A DNA stretch of 64,000 nucleotides from Colletotrichum lupini (GCF_023278565.1 NC_064677.1:6696001-6760000); one strand, 5' to 3'; shown: positions 48,857 to 62,485, counted from the first letter of the stretch. The notes: generated by a model from the sequence alone, not told the origin. Program-made: numbers and translations.

Positions 48857-50347
48857 ATGTCTAGCGACGAGGCCACGGAAGCGTTGCTGCTCTGCTACTT
48901 GGACGGGAACAGACTCATCTTTAGATATCTCCGTCGCAACGCAGGAGCGGAGAACAGCTCTAACTTCGCGACCATCAGCAAGCCGTACCCGCTCAACTTG
49001 AGCAATTCGCTATACAGCTTGATCCCGGGCTACCGGCCTTCGTGGCCCATGCCGGTCAACTACAATGACAATATAGAGATCAAGTCTACCGGCGCTCTGA
49101 CCTGGCAGGACGGCCTCGCCCAGCTGCAAATGGTTGTCGTTGTCAGCCACGGCCAGCAGAGCAGCGATGCCTCGAACCCGCGATACAAGGCCTTTGTGCT
49201 GGAGCTCACCCCGAGTCTGGACATCTGCTCCGCTGCGTGCCTGCCCGCGGGGACTGAGACGGGACCAGCTACTGACTGGGCCAACCAGCCCTGGTCCGCC
49301 GGCGTCAAGCAGGACGACTTCTCACACATGTCTGCAAGCATCCTGACCGTCAACGGCCGGCTGTTCGCCACGGTCTCGCCCTTCTTCCAGCCCATCGAGC
49401 ATAATCTGCTGGTTCCTGACGCCAACGACCCGTATCGCGAACTCGCTTATGACGAACGCAAATGGCCCAGGGCCGACGACCGCTTTGCCGCACTCTGCTG
49501 CCGCAAAGACTCCGGTGACCGTGACTTCTCCGTGCCTGCGCGGGGCGGGACCGCGTACTTGACCGGTTACCGCCCGTCCGCCGACTGGTTCGCCTCGCCG
49601 GTGTTGATTCCAAACGGACCACGAATAGACAACAGAGGCACAGGAAACGTCGGACCGCAGCAGCTCATCTACCTCGACAACTCGACTACCGTCTTTGCGC
49701 TATATACCCCGTTCCCAGATGACAATAGCGGCCAGAGCTCATCGAGAGTCATCACGCTCGGCTTCACCAGCGCCACCGCTATGGGCAGGCTCACCTCCAC
49801 CTCGACGGACACGCGGTGGTCCCTCCTCAACATCACCTCGGGCAGCCACGGCTTCCGGGCGGCTTGTGCCGTCGCCGTCCAGCCACCCGACCCGTCCGCT
49901 CCGCCGCTCCTTTACATCTTCGCCGTCGATTCCAACGACAACAATCAGGGCCGGCTCTGGTACATGTCGCTGCCCCTGTGCGGCTACGACTCTATGTACG
50001 GCCACCCGAACCTAGAACCGGGGACCACCACCATCGACGTGGGCGATCAGGCCGCCAGCAACAGCCTGGAATGGGTAGACGACTTTTCTCGGCAGCCCAT
50101 AAACGCTGAACCGACGAGGCCACTCAAGGTCGTCCGCTACGGCAACTCTCTTGGTGTTTTCCACCAAGTCGGTGGTGAGATTCGGTTGCTCAGACTCGAC
50201 CTGCAAAGGGATGGCTCCCTCACCGATCCTGCCTTTCCCCAATTCAAACACATGTATCGTCAGTATACCAAAGTTACGTCTGAGAATTCGGCTATGCTAG
50301 TATCTGCTTGCGCCATGCCCCTAAAGTTTTGCAACCGCTTTGTTTAA
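48857..50347 (+). CDS. Unknown protein divergent from the RHS/Tc-like gene
   Basis: Single exon of 496 residues beginning at ATG 48857, just after a CACC-like context. I recognise no family. The composition alternates short hydrophobic strands with polar loops: LLCYLDGNRLIFRYL, LQMVVVVSH, LIYLDNSTTVFALYTPF, LLYIFAVDSNDNNQGRLWYM, RYGNSLGVFHQ and EIRLLRLDL. This regular spacing would fit a beta-propeller or lectin-like fold; that is an inference from pattern only. No signal peptide and no membrane segment are evident, so cytosolic or non-classical export is expected. Its head-to-head position with the giant RHS gene suggests a functional pair, for example an accessory, carrier or protective protein. 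A longer in-frame start at 48752 does not begin with ATG in good context. Confidence 0.7.
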   Translation: MSSDEATEALLLCYLDGNRLIFRYLRRNAGAENSSNFATISKPYPLNLSNSLYSLIPGYRPSWPMPVNYNDNIEIKSTGALTWQDGLAQLQMVVVVSHGQQSSDASNPRYKAFVLELTPSLDICSAACLPAGTETGPATDWANQPWSAGVKQDDFSHMSASILTVNGRLFATVSPFFQPIEHNLLVPDANDPYRELAYDERKWPRADDRFAALCCRKDSGDRDFSVPARGGTAYLTGYRPSADWFASPVLIPNGPRIDNRGTGNVGPQQLIYLDNSTTVFALYTPFPDDNSGQSSSRVITLGFTSATAMGRLTSTSTDTRWSLLNITSGSHGFRAACAVAVQPPDPSAPPLLYIFAVDSNDNNQGRLWYMSLPLCGYDSMYGHPNLEPGTTTIDVGDQAASNSLEWVDDFSRQPINAEPTRPLKVVRYGNSLGVFHQVGGEIRLLRLDLQRDGSLTDPAFPQFKHMYRQYTKVTSENSAMLVSACAMPLKFCNRFV

Positions 50348-51365
50348 GACCCTTGAATTCGCTCGGGTACGGGATATGTGAGGTGGAGAATTGCAGATAA
50401 GCAGTCGTTGATATCGTAAACATCATTGACTTCATGCCAAGGCAAGGTAGGCACCGTAAATCTAGACGATCATACGCAAGTGGATAGTCTGAGAAGAGAG
50501 AGCAGAGGATGAGAGGGAATAAAGAAACTGCAGTCCACTAGACTATTTGATTCGTCAATCCTGTTATCTAATTCCGGTTGAGAATGAAACAGGATTTTCT
50601 CTGCTAGAATTACGCAGCTGGTCCCGTGACATTGCCCATACTTCCGCCGACCAAACCCCGCCTACCGTCGCTCTCCTATACTTCCAGAGTGTTTATTTTT
50701 GAAGCGATTGTGACAGTCCTGGCGGTCTCCTAGCTCTGATGATCTGTCTATTCCACTTCTACTGAAGCCTTCCCTGTGAGATGAGGGCATGTAGCAGCGG
50801 AGGCCTGACAGGCTGTGCTACAGCGCGTCAGGAGGTGGTAAATCCATGCTGCGTGATCAGGCGTAGAGCTGTGAATTGCACTTCTGCCTGATCCTGGCAT
50901 AGCTACTGATAGAGGCGGCTGAAGTTGAGTACCTAGGAGAAAACCAATCAATCATTCACGTATCATTCGAGGCTAGCGCTTACTCTTGCATGTCCATCTT
51001 GGAGATATCGGCGAATGATCCTAGAAGCTGCGGTCCGACCGCTCAGTCAGGTCTCATCAGCCGCTGGTAGGTATTCAGCAGGTCTAGGTAAATCAGCGCG
51101 GGGGGTTGGTTGTCGCGGCGGCATGCAGTGGTTGTTGGTTTGTGGTTTGAGGCATCCAAACACGCCTTGATAGGTCCGAAGCTGAGCTGGAGTGCGAACC
51201 CTTGTCAAAACCGAAGCACCAATGTCTCCCAGCCACGGACGCCACCTAACAGGAGGTGTTACCCTCGAGAACAGTGCCAACGGAGGGGGAGAAATCTTCT
51301 CTTTTCTTTTCGCCCGCTTCCGCTCTTTCACCGGCTTCGTTTTCTGGTGCGAGGCCAGCAGCACC
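50348..51365. other. Intergenic interval upstream of the NLR gene
   Basis: 1.0 kb of GC-balanced sequence between two plus-strand genes. No coding sequence or repeat is supported. Confidence 0.5.
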
Positions 51366-54300
51366 ATGCCGACCGATCACAACCAGAACTTCAGGATACG
51401 AGGACTGCCCCGCGAATACGAGACCAGGGCTGACGTTCGTGTATTGGTCAAGGAAGTTCTTTCTCTCAAACCCAACGCAAGCGTCATTGTTCATTCACTT
51501 GCGATTTGTCCTGTCAAACGAGACAGTCGAGTCGCAACTCTCCGCTTCAATCCCCTCCCAGATTACTTCTCAGATCGCTCTAGGAATGAATGGGTAGTCA
51601 GCCTAACGAACGAGGATGACTCCGATTTCAAGGCACCACTCATTTTCGATACTCACTTCTCAGGCTTCACGCCTCTTCAACGTACCGTTGACGAGAGTTG
51701 TAATGTAGAGTGAGTTGACGACGATCTCACTGCGACTTACGCGACATTAACCCTTGTTCCAGTGTGATTGCTATGTCTGGCCTCGGAGGGCACGCATTTG
51801 GTTCGTTTAAGGAGAGAGGAGGGCCTTTCATGTGGCTCCGAGATGCGCTTCCATTAGATGTTCCAAATGCAAGAATCTTAACATATGGATACGACACTCA
51901 ACTTTTACGGAGCAGCTCCTTCCAAAACTTGTCAGACCTGGGCAGAGCTCTCCAGATTGATTTGAGAGGTATTCAGGTGTGTATATTGCGCCATAATTCG
52001 AGTTGCTTTATGAAGCTAATCTAGCACACAGGACCCAGGACATTCTCATCCCATAGTGTTCATCGGGCACAGCCTGGGAGGTCTTGTTATCAAAGAGGTC
52101 AGCTCAATCCAAATGAACACCGAAGAAGGAATTCGTCAGCTACTGACATCCTTGCTTTATCCATTGGTGCAGACTATAGTCAGGATGAAAGAAGAGATAC
52201 ACGAAGCGCATGCATCGATTCTAGATTCTATCTCTGGATTCATATTCTTTGGCGTTCCTCATCAAGGCTTGGCCATCGAGTCACTCGTTCCCTTGGTCAA
52301 GAATCAGCCGAACCGGAGTCTACTTGAGTCGCTCAACAGAAACTCAGCACTCCTCCAACGCCTGGACAAAGAATTCAACAACGTGATTAGTGCAAGGAGA
52401 CCGTCAATTGTGTCCTTCTACGAAACGGAGAAGTCTCCCACGGCTGTAGAAGTAGGTTCATCTAGGTTGGTTGGCCTCTAACGAAGTGCCTACTTACGCT
52501 TAATTTAGGTAAATGGCAAGTGGGAGTTGTCTGGACCTAGCGAAGTCTTAGTTGATGTCTCTTCAGCGACATGCTACAGTAATCAACGCCATCCGATTGA
52601 CCGCAATCACTCTGAGATGGTGAAATACAGCCACGGACACGACGTGTTCTACAGGCGTGTCATCACCGTTACACGAGAAATACTAAGCACCAATACGCAG
52701 AGCAGAACCGGTGCCAGAAGTCCAGAAACTGAAATTGATGGTGGGTAGTTAGGTCCCAGTATTTGTCTAGACAATAAAATGACAGCTCTTGCAGCATCTA
52801 TATTACTTTCGGATGATAATAAGGGTATGGACCCCGAAGACATACTGTAGCAAACAACTGACACGACTTAGACTGTCTCAGGTCACTTTCTTTTCGAGAA
52901 CAAGAGTACAGGTACAGCGATGTTTATTCCACAAAGGACACCTGTGGTTGGCTTCTCGAGGATCCGCAATACCAAGCTTGGTCGAATAGTGCGCGAGGCC
53001 TTTTCTGGATCAAAGGAAACCCTGGAACCGGCAAGTCAGTTCTCATGAAATCTGCAGTCACAAAGATGGATTGCAGAGGGTCCGGAGAACTCGTTGTGTC
53101 CTTCTTCATCCACGGCCGGGGAAATCCTTTGCAGAAGACTCCACTGGGTGTATTCCGGGCATTGCTTAACTCCATGCTCAAGTCCTTTCCACAACACCTC
53201 TCTCAACTCACCGAACGATTCAAAGATCGGCAGGCACGATTTGGGGCTTATGAAGAGAATCGATGGAATTGGACCGAAAGAGAACTTCAAGATTTCATGT
53301 CCGAGATTTTGACCAAGGGAACAAAAAAGCAACCTGTGGTAATTTTTGTCGATGCCCTTGATGAGTCTGGGGAAGATGATGCCACGAGCTTACTGAAGTA
53401 TTTCAAAGCCCTCATGGACGATATTGAGCGCGAAAAGGCACTGGTCAAAATATGCTTCTCTTCGAGACATTATCCTATCCTTGGATGCGAAACGATGTCA
53501 ACAATCCACGTGGAGGAGAAAAACGACGAAGATATCAGGCTAGTCGTTCGAGAACGACTCAAGGAAATTCAACCGGTAGCAAAGCGGCAACAACTCGAGA
53601 ATGAAATCTTGATGAAGGCTCACGGAGGGTTCCAATGGGCAATATTGATTGTTGCCGCGATACTGCATGGAAGCGCTATTGGAACTAGCGTCGAGAGTCT
53701 GCACAAAAGACTCACAACGATCCCGGAAGCTCTCGATGGGTTGTACGCTAGTATCTTGAGCGGAGTCGACCCTATCGAGCAGTACCAAATGACAAAACTG
53801 TTCCAATGGATTTTATTTGCCGCACGACCATTGTCTTCACACGAGCTCCGAGAAGCGCTTGCCGTCGATTATAAGGACAAGAATTGCACAACTATTTCGC
53901 AACTCAGACACCACGACAACTGGACAGATACTGCGACTCAATTCGAGAGAATTGTCACACACATCTCCAAAGGCCTCGTAGAATTCCGAACTCGCGAGAT
54001 TTGGGAGCAACACGATCCTGATGGGGAGGACTGGGACCGGGAAGCTCAGTTCGTCCACCAGTCAGTTGCGGATTACGTGCTCGGAAAGTTTATCAAACCC
54101 ACGCGCCACGATTCTTCTTGTCAATCTCCCATTGGAGCTGGTCACTTTGAGATATCGAGGTCTTGTCTCAGCTACTTGACTTTGAGAGAAGTCTTAGAAG
54201 GCGCTCAGCTATCTTCGGGCAAACTCTCCGCGAGATTTCCGCTTATACCGTATACAGCACAGTTCTTATTCCACCATATCCAGGAAGTTGAGCGTGCAGG

Positions 54301-55483
54301 AATTCCTCAAGATGATCTCCTTGCGCGAATTCACTGGGGTGAATCATCTGAAATCTTGGATAAGATCGCGAGCCTATGGAGAGTGATGGATCATGATAAT
54401 ATCCATGCACCTAGGGGATGGCCATTCGTTGGAGCAACATCCCTCCATGTTTTAGTTGGATTCGGCTCAGTGAGCTATTTGAACGCAATTCTTCTTAAAG
54501 ATATTGCAGAGCTTGAAGAAAGGGATGCGGATGGGAACACACCATTACTTCTCGCTCTCAGAGAGTGTCGCGAAGATATGGCCTTGCTACTGCTGGACCG
54601 GTCCATCGAATGGCAGCTTCAAGAGGAGGCAGTCAACATCGAGGTCGCTCAAGACAGCAGCCAAGGGCGGCCAAGGAATTATCTTTCTCACCTCAATATG
54701 AAAAATGGTGATGGGGAAACGCCCTTAACGGTTGCCGTGACGGTGAAGGCCGGGGAGGTAATCTTCAAGTTAATTGAGGCGGGTGCTGACCTCGAACTCT
54801 TCGGACATCAAATGGGGCTGGTATTGTATGCTATCCGTCACAGAGACAAGAAGCTAATTTCCATATTGTTGGAAAAGGGTGTGGAGCTTGATGGGGTTAT
54901 TTTTTATGCGGTCAAGCGCCTGTCCGAAGATAGCGATCTCGATGGTCTAGAAATTTTGTCGAAACTGCTTGAGGCTGGTGGCAACACGCGCAGATCCACA
55001 TATTTTGACTGGGTATTCGACGACGAAGATGAAATCGAAGATGAATTTGCATACGACAATGAAGCGATGATTTTGGCGTCGCGAAGAGGTCATACAGCAA
55101 TCGTCAGCCTACTCCTGTCACATGGCGCTTTGGCGGATATACGAGACGATTTCGGTGATTTCCCATTGCTGATCGCTGCAAGTAATGGCCATAAGGAAAC
55201 GGTGGAGGTTCTGCTTGATCACGCACCGCATATAGTTGAAATGGAGGACGAGTCCGGGCTAACAGCCTTTGACGTAGCCGTTTCGGAGGGCCATTTTGAA
55301 TGGGCAATCAGACTTCTGCCCCAACATAACGAACTTGTCGCACCATATATAGCATTCGATATGGCTGTCAAGGCGGGCGAATGGGAATTAGTGTCGGCAA
55401 TGCTATGTGCGGAAATCGAGAAAACGGACCTAGGCAATGAAGGCGATCGAATAGGTCGAACACCATTCTTGTGGGCTATCTAG
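51366..55483 (+). CDS. NLR-like STAND protein: esterase domain, NACHT, ankyrin repeats (truncated by TAG)
   Basis: Fungal NOD-like receptor with a SesB-type alpha/beta-hydrolase N-terminus. Seven exons: 51366-51709, 51763-51976, 52032-52097, 52173-52451, 52509-52740, 52786-52824 and 52872-55483, in phase throughout, giving 1,261 residues to the TAG. The hydrolase has VIAMSGLGGHAFGSF and the nucleophile elbow GHSLGG (Ser200). A linker with CLRSLSF and TCGWLLEDPQYQ typical of these proteins leads to NACHT: Walker A GNPGTGKS (440-447) and Walker B VVIFVDALDES (Asp552). Ankyrin repeats begin near residue 890. Intron 3 (52098-52172, 75 nt) has no stop, so its removal rests on domain continuity. 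The TAG at 55481-55483 is in an ankyrin unit where CAG is expected, and the repeat frame continues beyond it. Such proteins act in non-self recognition and cell death in fungi. Confidence 0.88.
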
Positions 55484-55717
55484 GAGGGGTATGAAGCGGC
55501 AGCCATACTACTTCTCCTTAGGGGCGAGGTCGACGCCGATAGAAGAGACCAACATGGCCAATCGCCATTATCATGGGCTGCCCGTCAGGGGCATAAAAAG
55601 GTAGTCGCACTGCTTCTCGATACGGATAAGGTCGATGCCGATGGAAGAGACTAATATAGCTAATTACTATTGTCATGGGCTACCCGTCAGGGGTATGAAG
55701 AAGTAGTCGAATTATTT
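55484..55717 (+). pseudogene. Continuation of the NLR ankyrin repeats, RIP-mutated
   Basis: The ankyrin frame stays readable after the TAG (EGYEAAAILLLLRGEVDAD, then RDQHGQSPLSWAARQGH) up to the transposon. Further in-frame stops are TAA at 55652 and TAA at 55661, both where CAA occurs in the intact copy. Mutation density rises toward the element boundary at 55718. Confidence 0.8.
55713..55717 (+). repeat. Left target-site duplication (TATTT)
   Basis: TATTT precedes the left LTR and the same five bases follow the right LTR at 62688-62692. Confidence 0.85.
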
Positions 55718-55919
55718 TGTTAGTATCCCTATTATAGGGTAGTTAGTTCGAACCGTAGTTAATAAAGAGATTAATTAAACTATATAAATATCTGCGTAGG
55801 TATAAAAAGGAGGTTCTAACCGTAGGTTAGGCTAGCTACGATAATTATAAATAGGGCCCTTAATTAGCCCCTGCGTAGTCGGCTATATACCGTAGTTAAA
55901 TTAGATTTCTAATTTAATA
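55718..55919 (-). repeat. Left LTR (3' LTR of the element)
   Basis: 202 bp starting tgttagtatccc. Aligned base for base to the right LTR, it carries additional C to T and G to A changes, including its terminal bases (taata where the right copy has gaca). Confidence 0.88.
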
Positions 55920-55923
55920 CTAA

Positions 55924-55938
55924 CTTTCTCTTTTTTTT
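55924..55938 (-). other. Polypurine tract next to the 3' LTR
   Basis: On the minus strand a 15-base purine run (aaaaaaaagagaaag) ends five bases before the LTR. It is the expected plus-strand primer site of reverse transcription and supports minus-strand orientation. Confidence 0.6.
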
Positions 55939-58900
55939 ATCGATTTAACTACTATAGTTAGAGGTATAATTCGACCTCGGGCCCGTTTATTAAGTCGTCT
56001 CCTTTTTCCCTTTTTCTCTATTCTTTTTATATAACCTATCTTTCTATTCGTACGGTGACTTTTTTACTACTTACGAATTATTTTAATCCCTTATTTAGTA
56101 TTGCTTTTATAAAAGCGTCTGCGAGGTTATTTTTATTATTAATTTAACGGATCTTAAGTATCTCGCGCCTTTTGTATAATTACCTAAGGGCTATAATATC
56201 GATTATAAGCCTCTTTTCCTTTATTGTTCCTAATTTAACGAGGTATTTATATAGCGAGTAGGAATCGGTATAAATAACTATTAGAATAGGTAGAAGGCTA
56301 ATTCGATCGGTAATCTTCTTTAGCGTTATTAAAATCGTATAAAAGAGGTTAACGCCGTTAATTATATTATAAACCTCTAATACTAATATACTTCTCGTTA
56401 CCCGCTTATTTTTAGTTAATAAGTAGTAAATTATATTACTATATATAGTAAATTCGCTCTTACCTATACTCTCGTTAACTAGGATAATAATATACCCTAA
56501 TTACGAAGTAAGGTCGTTATTATTTGTAAATAACTTATTAACGAAGACGTAGAGCTTACTAGTCATAAGGTCGATCGGGTAATAAATAAAACCTCGATCG
56601 AGATTCGTTTACTACTACTTAAGCCGCTTATTAAGTACCTCGACGTCTCGTTTAGTTAGATTTATAGCCTATACTACCTTAGCGTAGTTAAAAGTTACCT
56701 CGGGCTAATAAATACTCGTAATATATACCCCTCGTATAAGCTTAGCCTTATACTACTTCTTAATATTAGTTACGTTTGGGTTAACGAGGTTAATCTTCTC
56801 GCCCTACCCCTTTTATTAAAAAACGACGGTTTCCCCTTTAATTATAAGAATCCCGCCGTTAAATACTAGGGGGGTATTTATTATAAGGACCTCTTTTAGC
56901 TTCGCTACGAAGCCCGCTTTCTAAAGCTCCTTATCCTCTTTCTTTATAAAATTAATATCGGATAGGCCTAATATATCGTCGGTCTATATTCCGACGATCC
57001 TAAATTAGTTACCTTCGTACTCCATAACTAATAAGCACGGGTCGTACGTAGAGGTAACTATTAATAATTAATTAATATAAAAATCGTAGTAAGTAGCTTA
57101 CTAATAAGTGCCCGATTCTACGAGCCTATATAGTAACTTAAGCACTTTAATAATCGTGCTTTTTAGGTACTTATTAGCTATTTCTTTTAGTAAATGGGCT
57201 AGGATTTTTTTTATAAGCCCTATAGCCGATTGGGTATATATTTAGGTAATATTACGGCTCTAAATCTCGTATCCCTTCTTCCGTAGCGATACTATTAGTA
57301 CTATTATTAATCGTTAGCTATAGTGCTATATAGTAGGTAATTATATAAGTAGCGTCGCCTTTTTAACGTCGCCGTACCCCTAAATTACGTATCTAAACTT
57401 CTCGTATGGTTAGGGTATTCCTTTTCTTTTAATTTTACGAACTATTTACGATTTAAATATGCGGAGGTTTATATACTTTTCTAGATCGTAGAGGATAAAT
57501 CGATAGACCCCTCGATTATATAAAGTGTTTATTTCGATAAGATCTAATCCCTTATATAGCTTTTTAGTAGTTATGATTATACCTTCTTTGCGTAGTTTAA
57601 CTACTAGCTCGAAATCGGCTTTCTCTTTTGCTATATAAAAGGTGTTAATTACCTCGTTATTAGTAATAAATTGCTACGTTAGTGCTTGCCGTCGTGGTCT
57701 CCCGCGACGTATTAATACCCTTTTGGTAATTTCCTTTTCTTTATCGTCTATTAGTATTACTACGACGATTTTGTCGAGGATAATTTCCTATACCTCTACC
57801 GCGGGTTATATAGCTTCCCCTAGCTCTTCTTCTTTTTATAGGCTAGAAATTACCTTAATAGGATTTATATAATATAGTCTAACTACCGTAATTAATACCT
57901 CGAGTGGCTAGTCGCGATCTCTTATAACTACGTAAGAACGCTCGTTAATAGAAATTAATTTATATAGCCTAGCCTATTATTAAATAATTTCGTACTATAC
58001 TCGTATATCCGAATTTAGGGGCATATCTAAATTAACCCTTATATCGGGCCTATTGCGCGTAGTAATTGCCTTATTAACTTACTTTCTTATACTTATCTCG
58101 CGCAGTGCCCGTATTACTTTTTTAATTACTTAAGCTCGCTAGCTTATATTTAGTAACGGTAGCGAGGCTAAGGTCGTTTTTAAATATACTCTAAATACTA
58201 AAAGCGTTAGTATAAGCCCGTTAGGCCCTATAGTATCGTTATAGTATTTAAGTACTATCTAAAGGCATTTGTCATCGTTAGAATCGGGATTTTCCTTTTT
58301 AATAATTTTAAACGCTCTTTTTAATTATTAGTACGCCCTTTCTACCTTTTTAATATTATAGTGCGCTTTAACGGGCACGACTTTTAACTATATACCGTAG
58401 GCCGTCGTATTTTCTTTAAATTTTACTAACTTAAAACTAGTATTAGCGTCGGTTTTAATACCGTCTAGCGGTCCTTAATATATATTAATCTAGCTTTTTC
58501 GTAAAGCTACTTATACTATTTTTACTTATAGATCCCGTAAGAATTGCCTTACTTAGAATAATATAGCCTCGTTAATTATATATAGGACCGGTCGACTATT
58601 TAAGTAGAAGATATCGATAACGATCTCCTAATTAAAGTTAAGCTTATTACGTAATTTAAATTTAAATCTGCGTAGGCTCTGCGCATTTATTTAGCATTAA
58701 TAATATATTTTCGTTAACTACTCTAGCGCCCCTATTTCGATATTATTATTACCTAAATACTTTAAGAGGTTATATAGCCTCGCGACCGATAGGTAGCTAA
58801 ATCTCTAGTATAGTTATCTAAGCTTACTTTTCGTTAGGTAATTAATTAACTTCGTATTATTAATAAGCCTTATAAACGCGTGCCCTTATCGTCGTTCGAT

Positions 58901-61900
58901 TATTTCGAAGTACTTACGGCTAGAGATTCTATTCCTCGTATTATTAAATATAATACTTAGTTAATCTATATCTTTTAAATATAAGAGAAATGGGGTATTA
59001 ACGGGTAGGATATAAAAAGTTATCGTTCTAAAGTATATTTTTACTTTTACCGTACCTAGGGCGACGATTTCCTTACCTAGACCGAAGCTAATCCTCGTAA
59101 TACCCGCTATTGACGTATTAAGCGTTATTAGTGCGATTTTCTATAGCGCCTAGAATTACCCTTTTCCTTTTATTAACTATTACGATGCCCCAGTGTCTAG
59201 GATAATCCTATAGAAATTATCTAGGCCGTACCTTTCGTTTGCGTAAAATACTTATACGAGCTTAGTATTCGAGTAATCTAAATAGTATAAAAAAGACCCC
59301 TCTAGCTACCCCTAGAATTACTTAGTACCTTATCTCTTTTCTTTAAATATTAAGAAAGTAGAATTCTGCGCTATTAAATTCGTCCTTTTACCTACCTCTA
59401 TATCCGTTATCTAAGGGACCTTCCCTTACTATCCGTAAATAAAAGCCTACTTATTAAGGGCTTTTACTACTTTTTATTTATTTAGCCTCGTATATCCTCC
59501 CGAGGCTAACGGGGCGAAGAAAGAGTAGTTAATATCGTTAACTTTATTATAATCTAATTCGTTAGTATAGGGGGTAAGATCTTCCTTATTTTCTAAATCT
59601 CCTATAGGGTATGGGTACTTTAGGCCGCTAAATTAGCTACTTTCGCTAGGTTCCGTGCCCCCAGATCTGCCCTTATATATAATAAGGAATTAGTTAAATC
59701 GATAAGGGCTAGTTTTACTATCTACTACCCTCGATTTTCTATATTATTCGTACGATTTAGTACGCTCTTCCTCGGAGTAGTTACTTAATTAATATCTATC
59801 CTTTTTATAAATAAAATACTACTTCTTCTATTACCCTGCTCGCGAGTTAAATCTCTACCTATTTAATAAATCTAGGATTCCCTATTAGCGATTACCGTAC
59901 CTAGCTTCCTTTCCTTTCCTATTATACATTTAGTTAACTTAATACTACTAATAAGGGCTATTATATACTTAGAGGTAAGTTTAGCGCGGCATTCTTACTT
60001 TAATATTAAAACTAGATCTTAGCCTCGAGTAGAGCGTCTCGTAGTCTTCGGGTGCTTAGTATAGAGTTATTTTCGCTTTTAAAACGCGCTAGACTACGGT
60101 ATAAAGATATCTAACTTTCCGCTCGTTAGTCCCCTTATTTAGCTAGGTTTTCGCTAGCTTATTAATTCGATTAATAAGCTCTTTAAGGATTTCTACTCGC
60201 AATTTACCCTCTATTATCTTAGCTATAGATACGAAAAAAATCGCTCGTAGTTTAAATAGGAGCTCTAAGTTCTTATTATAAGTCTCGAAGCGGCTTCGGA
60301 TTACGTTAATTATACTAAAAAAGTCGTTTTAATCGAGATTACGTACCGCTTCGTAATAGTAATTAGAGGCTTTGCCTACGAGTACGATATTAACTACCGA
60401 ATAATACTAGTATTCCCTAATTCCGACTTTTTCGTAATAATCGTAAAACATCGTTAGGGTTTCTTATAAGACCTTATACTTCCCCCTAGAATATAATTTC
60501 TCTTTTAAAAAGATCTTTTTAAGGTCTATAAACTACCTCGTATTTACCGCTAGATTTTCAGTATCTATATACGATCCCTGCGTCGCTACGTACTATTAAT
60601 AACTTCGGGTAGTCTACCTCCTTTCTTATTAGTTAATTAGTACCGAATTTCGTATTAGTAGCGGCGACGAGCTATAAATCGAAATAGGTAGAATTGTTAA
60701 TTATCGTACTTCTAGTACTATATTTTGCCTCTATATATCCTTTTATAACGACAGATTACCGTTAGTAATTATAAGAAGGAAATCTAGGTCGTTTACCCTT
60801 TTTCTAAATTCGTTAAAGCGATTATACGCCCTATTAACTTATGCCTAGGTCTATATTACGAATTCCTCTTTCGTAATCGTCGTTACTAGGATTTCGTAAG
60901 GTTCTCGCGATTATAATTGCGCTAGTAGTACCCCTCGCCTATAGAGGAATTTATTAACCGCTTTTACGATTCCTAAGCTTATGCTTACGAACTATTCGTC
61001 TAGCTAATAGCTAAGGTCGTTTGCGATCTTATAAAATAGGGGTTACCCCTATAGCCCCTTTTTCTCGTAGACCTTAGTTAAATAAATTAATACCGCGTTA
61101 ATTTACTTACCGTTAGGCTAATCCGCAATTCTATATATCTACGTCCCCTAATAGTCCGGGTTAATATTTACTTATTTATAAAGGATTAGGATTCTATCTA
61201 AGATCGGGTTTCGTCCTCTTCTTCTTTACCTTAACTTACTAAGGGTCGTGCTCTAGCTTATACTTATATTAATAGTTACTAGCGTATTTAATTTTAACGG
61301 GGATATATTTAATCTGCGCGCTAGTTATAATAAATCCGTGCTTTTACTACCTAACGAATTTATTAAAGTCTAAGAGATTCCCGCTTCTTCTTATTATCTT
61401 GCTACTACTCTCGTTTTTATTATTTCTAGCGATTATTACTACCCTTTTAAATCGCTAGTTATTATACTTATTAAGATCCTCCTTTTTATTTAATATAAAA
61501 GGGTAGGTTTTAATAGTTCTTTTTAATAATAATAGTAGTAAACGTTTATATTATTATAATAAGATATAATAATTAATCTTAGGATCTTTACTAGTTACCG
61601 ATTTTTTAAAATTAGTAATCTTGCGCCGTAAGTTAGTATAAAAAGAAGCCCTTTAGCGGCCCTCTAGAGGATTCTTTTCTTTTCCCTTAGATCCTCGTCT
61701 TTTTAGCCTTTTCTTAAGCTAATAATAACTCTAGCGGGAGGTTATAGGACTACTTTAAAGTAGCCGCCTTCTTTTTAAGTTAATCTCCGAGATCCGTAAT
61801 ACTCTTAACTCGATATTATTAGGACCTCTAAATCCCCTCCTCCCTCGTTAGACCGTCCTTTATATTATATTCTTAAGTAATACCCAGGGGGTAGTTAAGG

Positions 61901-62485
61901 GAGCTACGAGGAGGTCGTTTAGATCGCGGGCTTAAGAGCGTATTTATAAGATCTCCGTAATAATAGACTTTTCTATATACCGTAGATCTCTTAGCTTAAT
62001 AACTCTTATAAGGTTATTTTTATTACTAAGTAAGAATATTTACGTTTAGAAATCCCCTTTTTTAATCGCGTAGTGCTCTTTTATATTATATTATTAAGCC
62101 CGTTCGTTACGCTAGTTAATTAGGTAGGTAGTCGTTATATAGGGAATTCCTTTTACTAATTTAGCTAGTTAATTTCTAATCGCGGGCCGGCCGCGGGGAA
62201 GTTATTTAGTAAAAAAGGCTACTTAAAGTAATAATAAAATACTAGTTACCTAAGTAGTTCCGTTAACTAGCGTAGTTTAACGTAATAAACGTCGACCTCT
62301 CGTAAGTAATAAAGGGCTACGATTACTTAATTCCGTACGGCATTTAAGAATCGCCTCCTTTTTTATTTATTTCTATAAGGTTAATTAATACGAATCTCTT
62401 ATCCCGTGCGGTATTAAAAGGTCGTCTCTTTTACGTAGCGAGATACCTTACTAATCTACGATAATAGAATTTAACTACTAATTAG

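Noticed and set aside
55740..55760. tRNA T-arm-like gttcgaacc
   Set aside because: It lies within both LTR copies with no accompanying cloverleaf.
57642..57872. 76-codon frame inside the transposon
   Set aside because: Chance frame in RIP-mutated DNA on the non-coding strand of the element.
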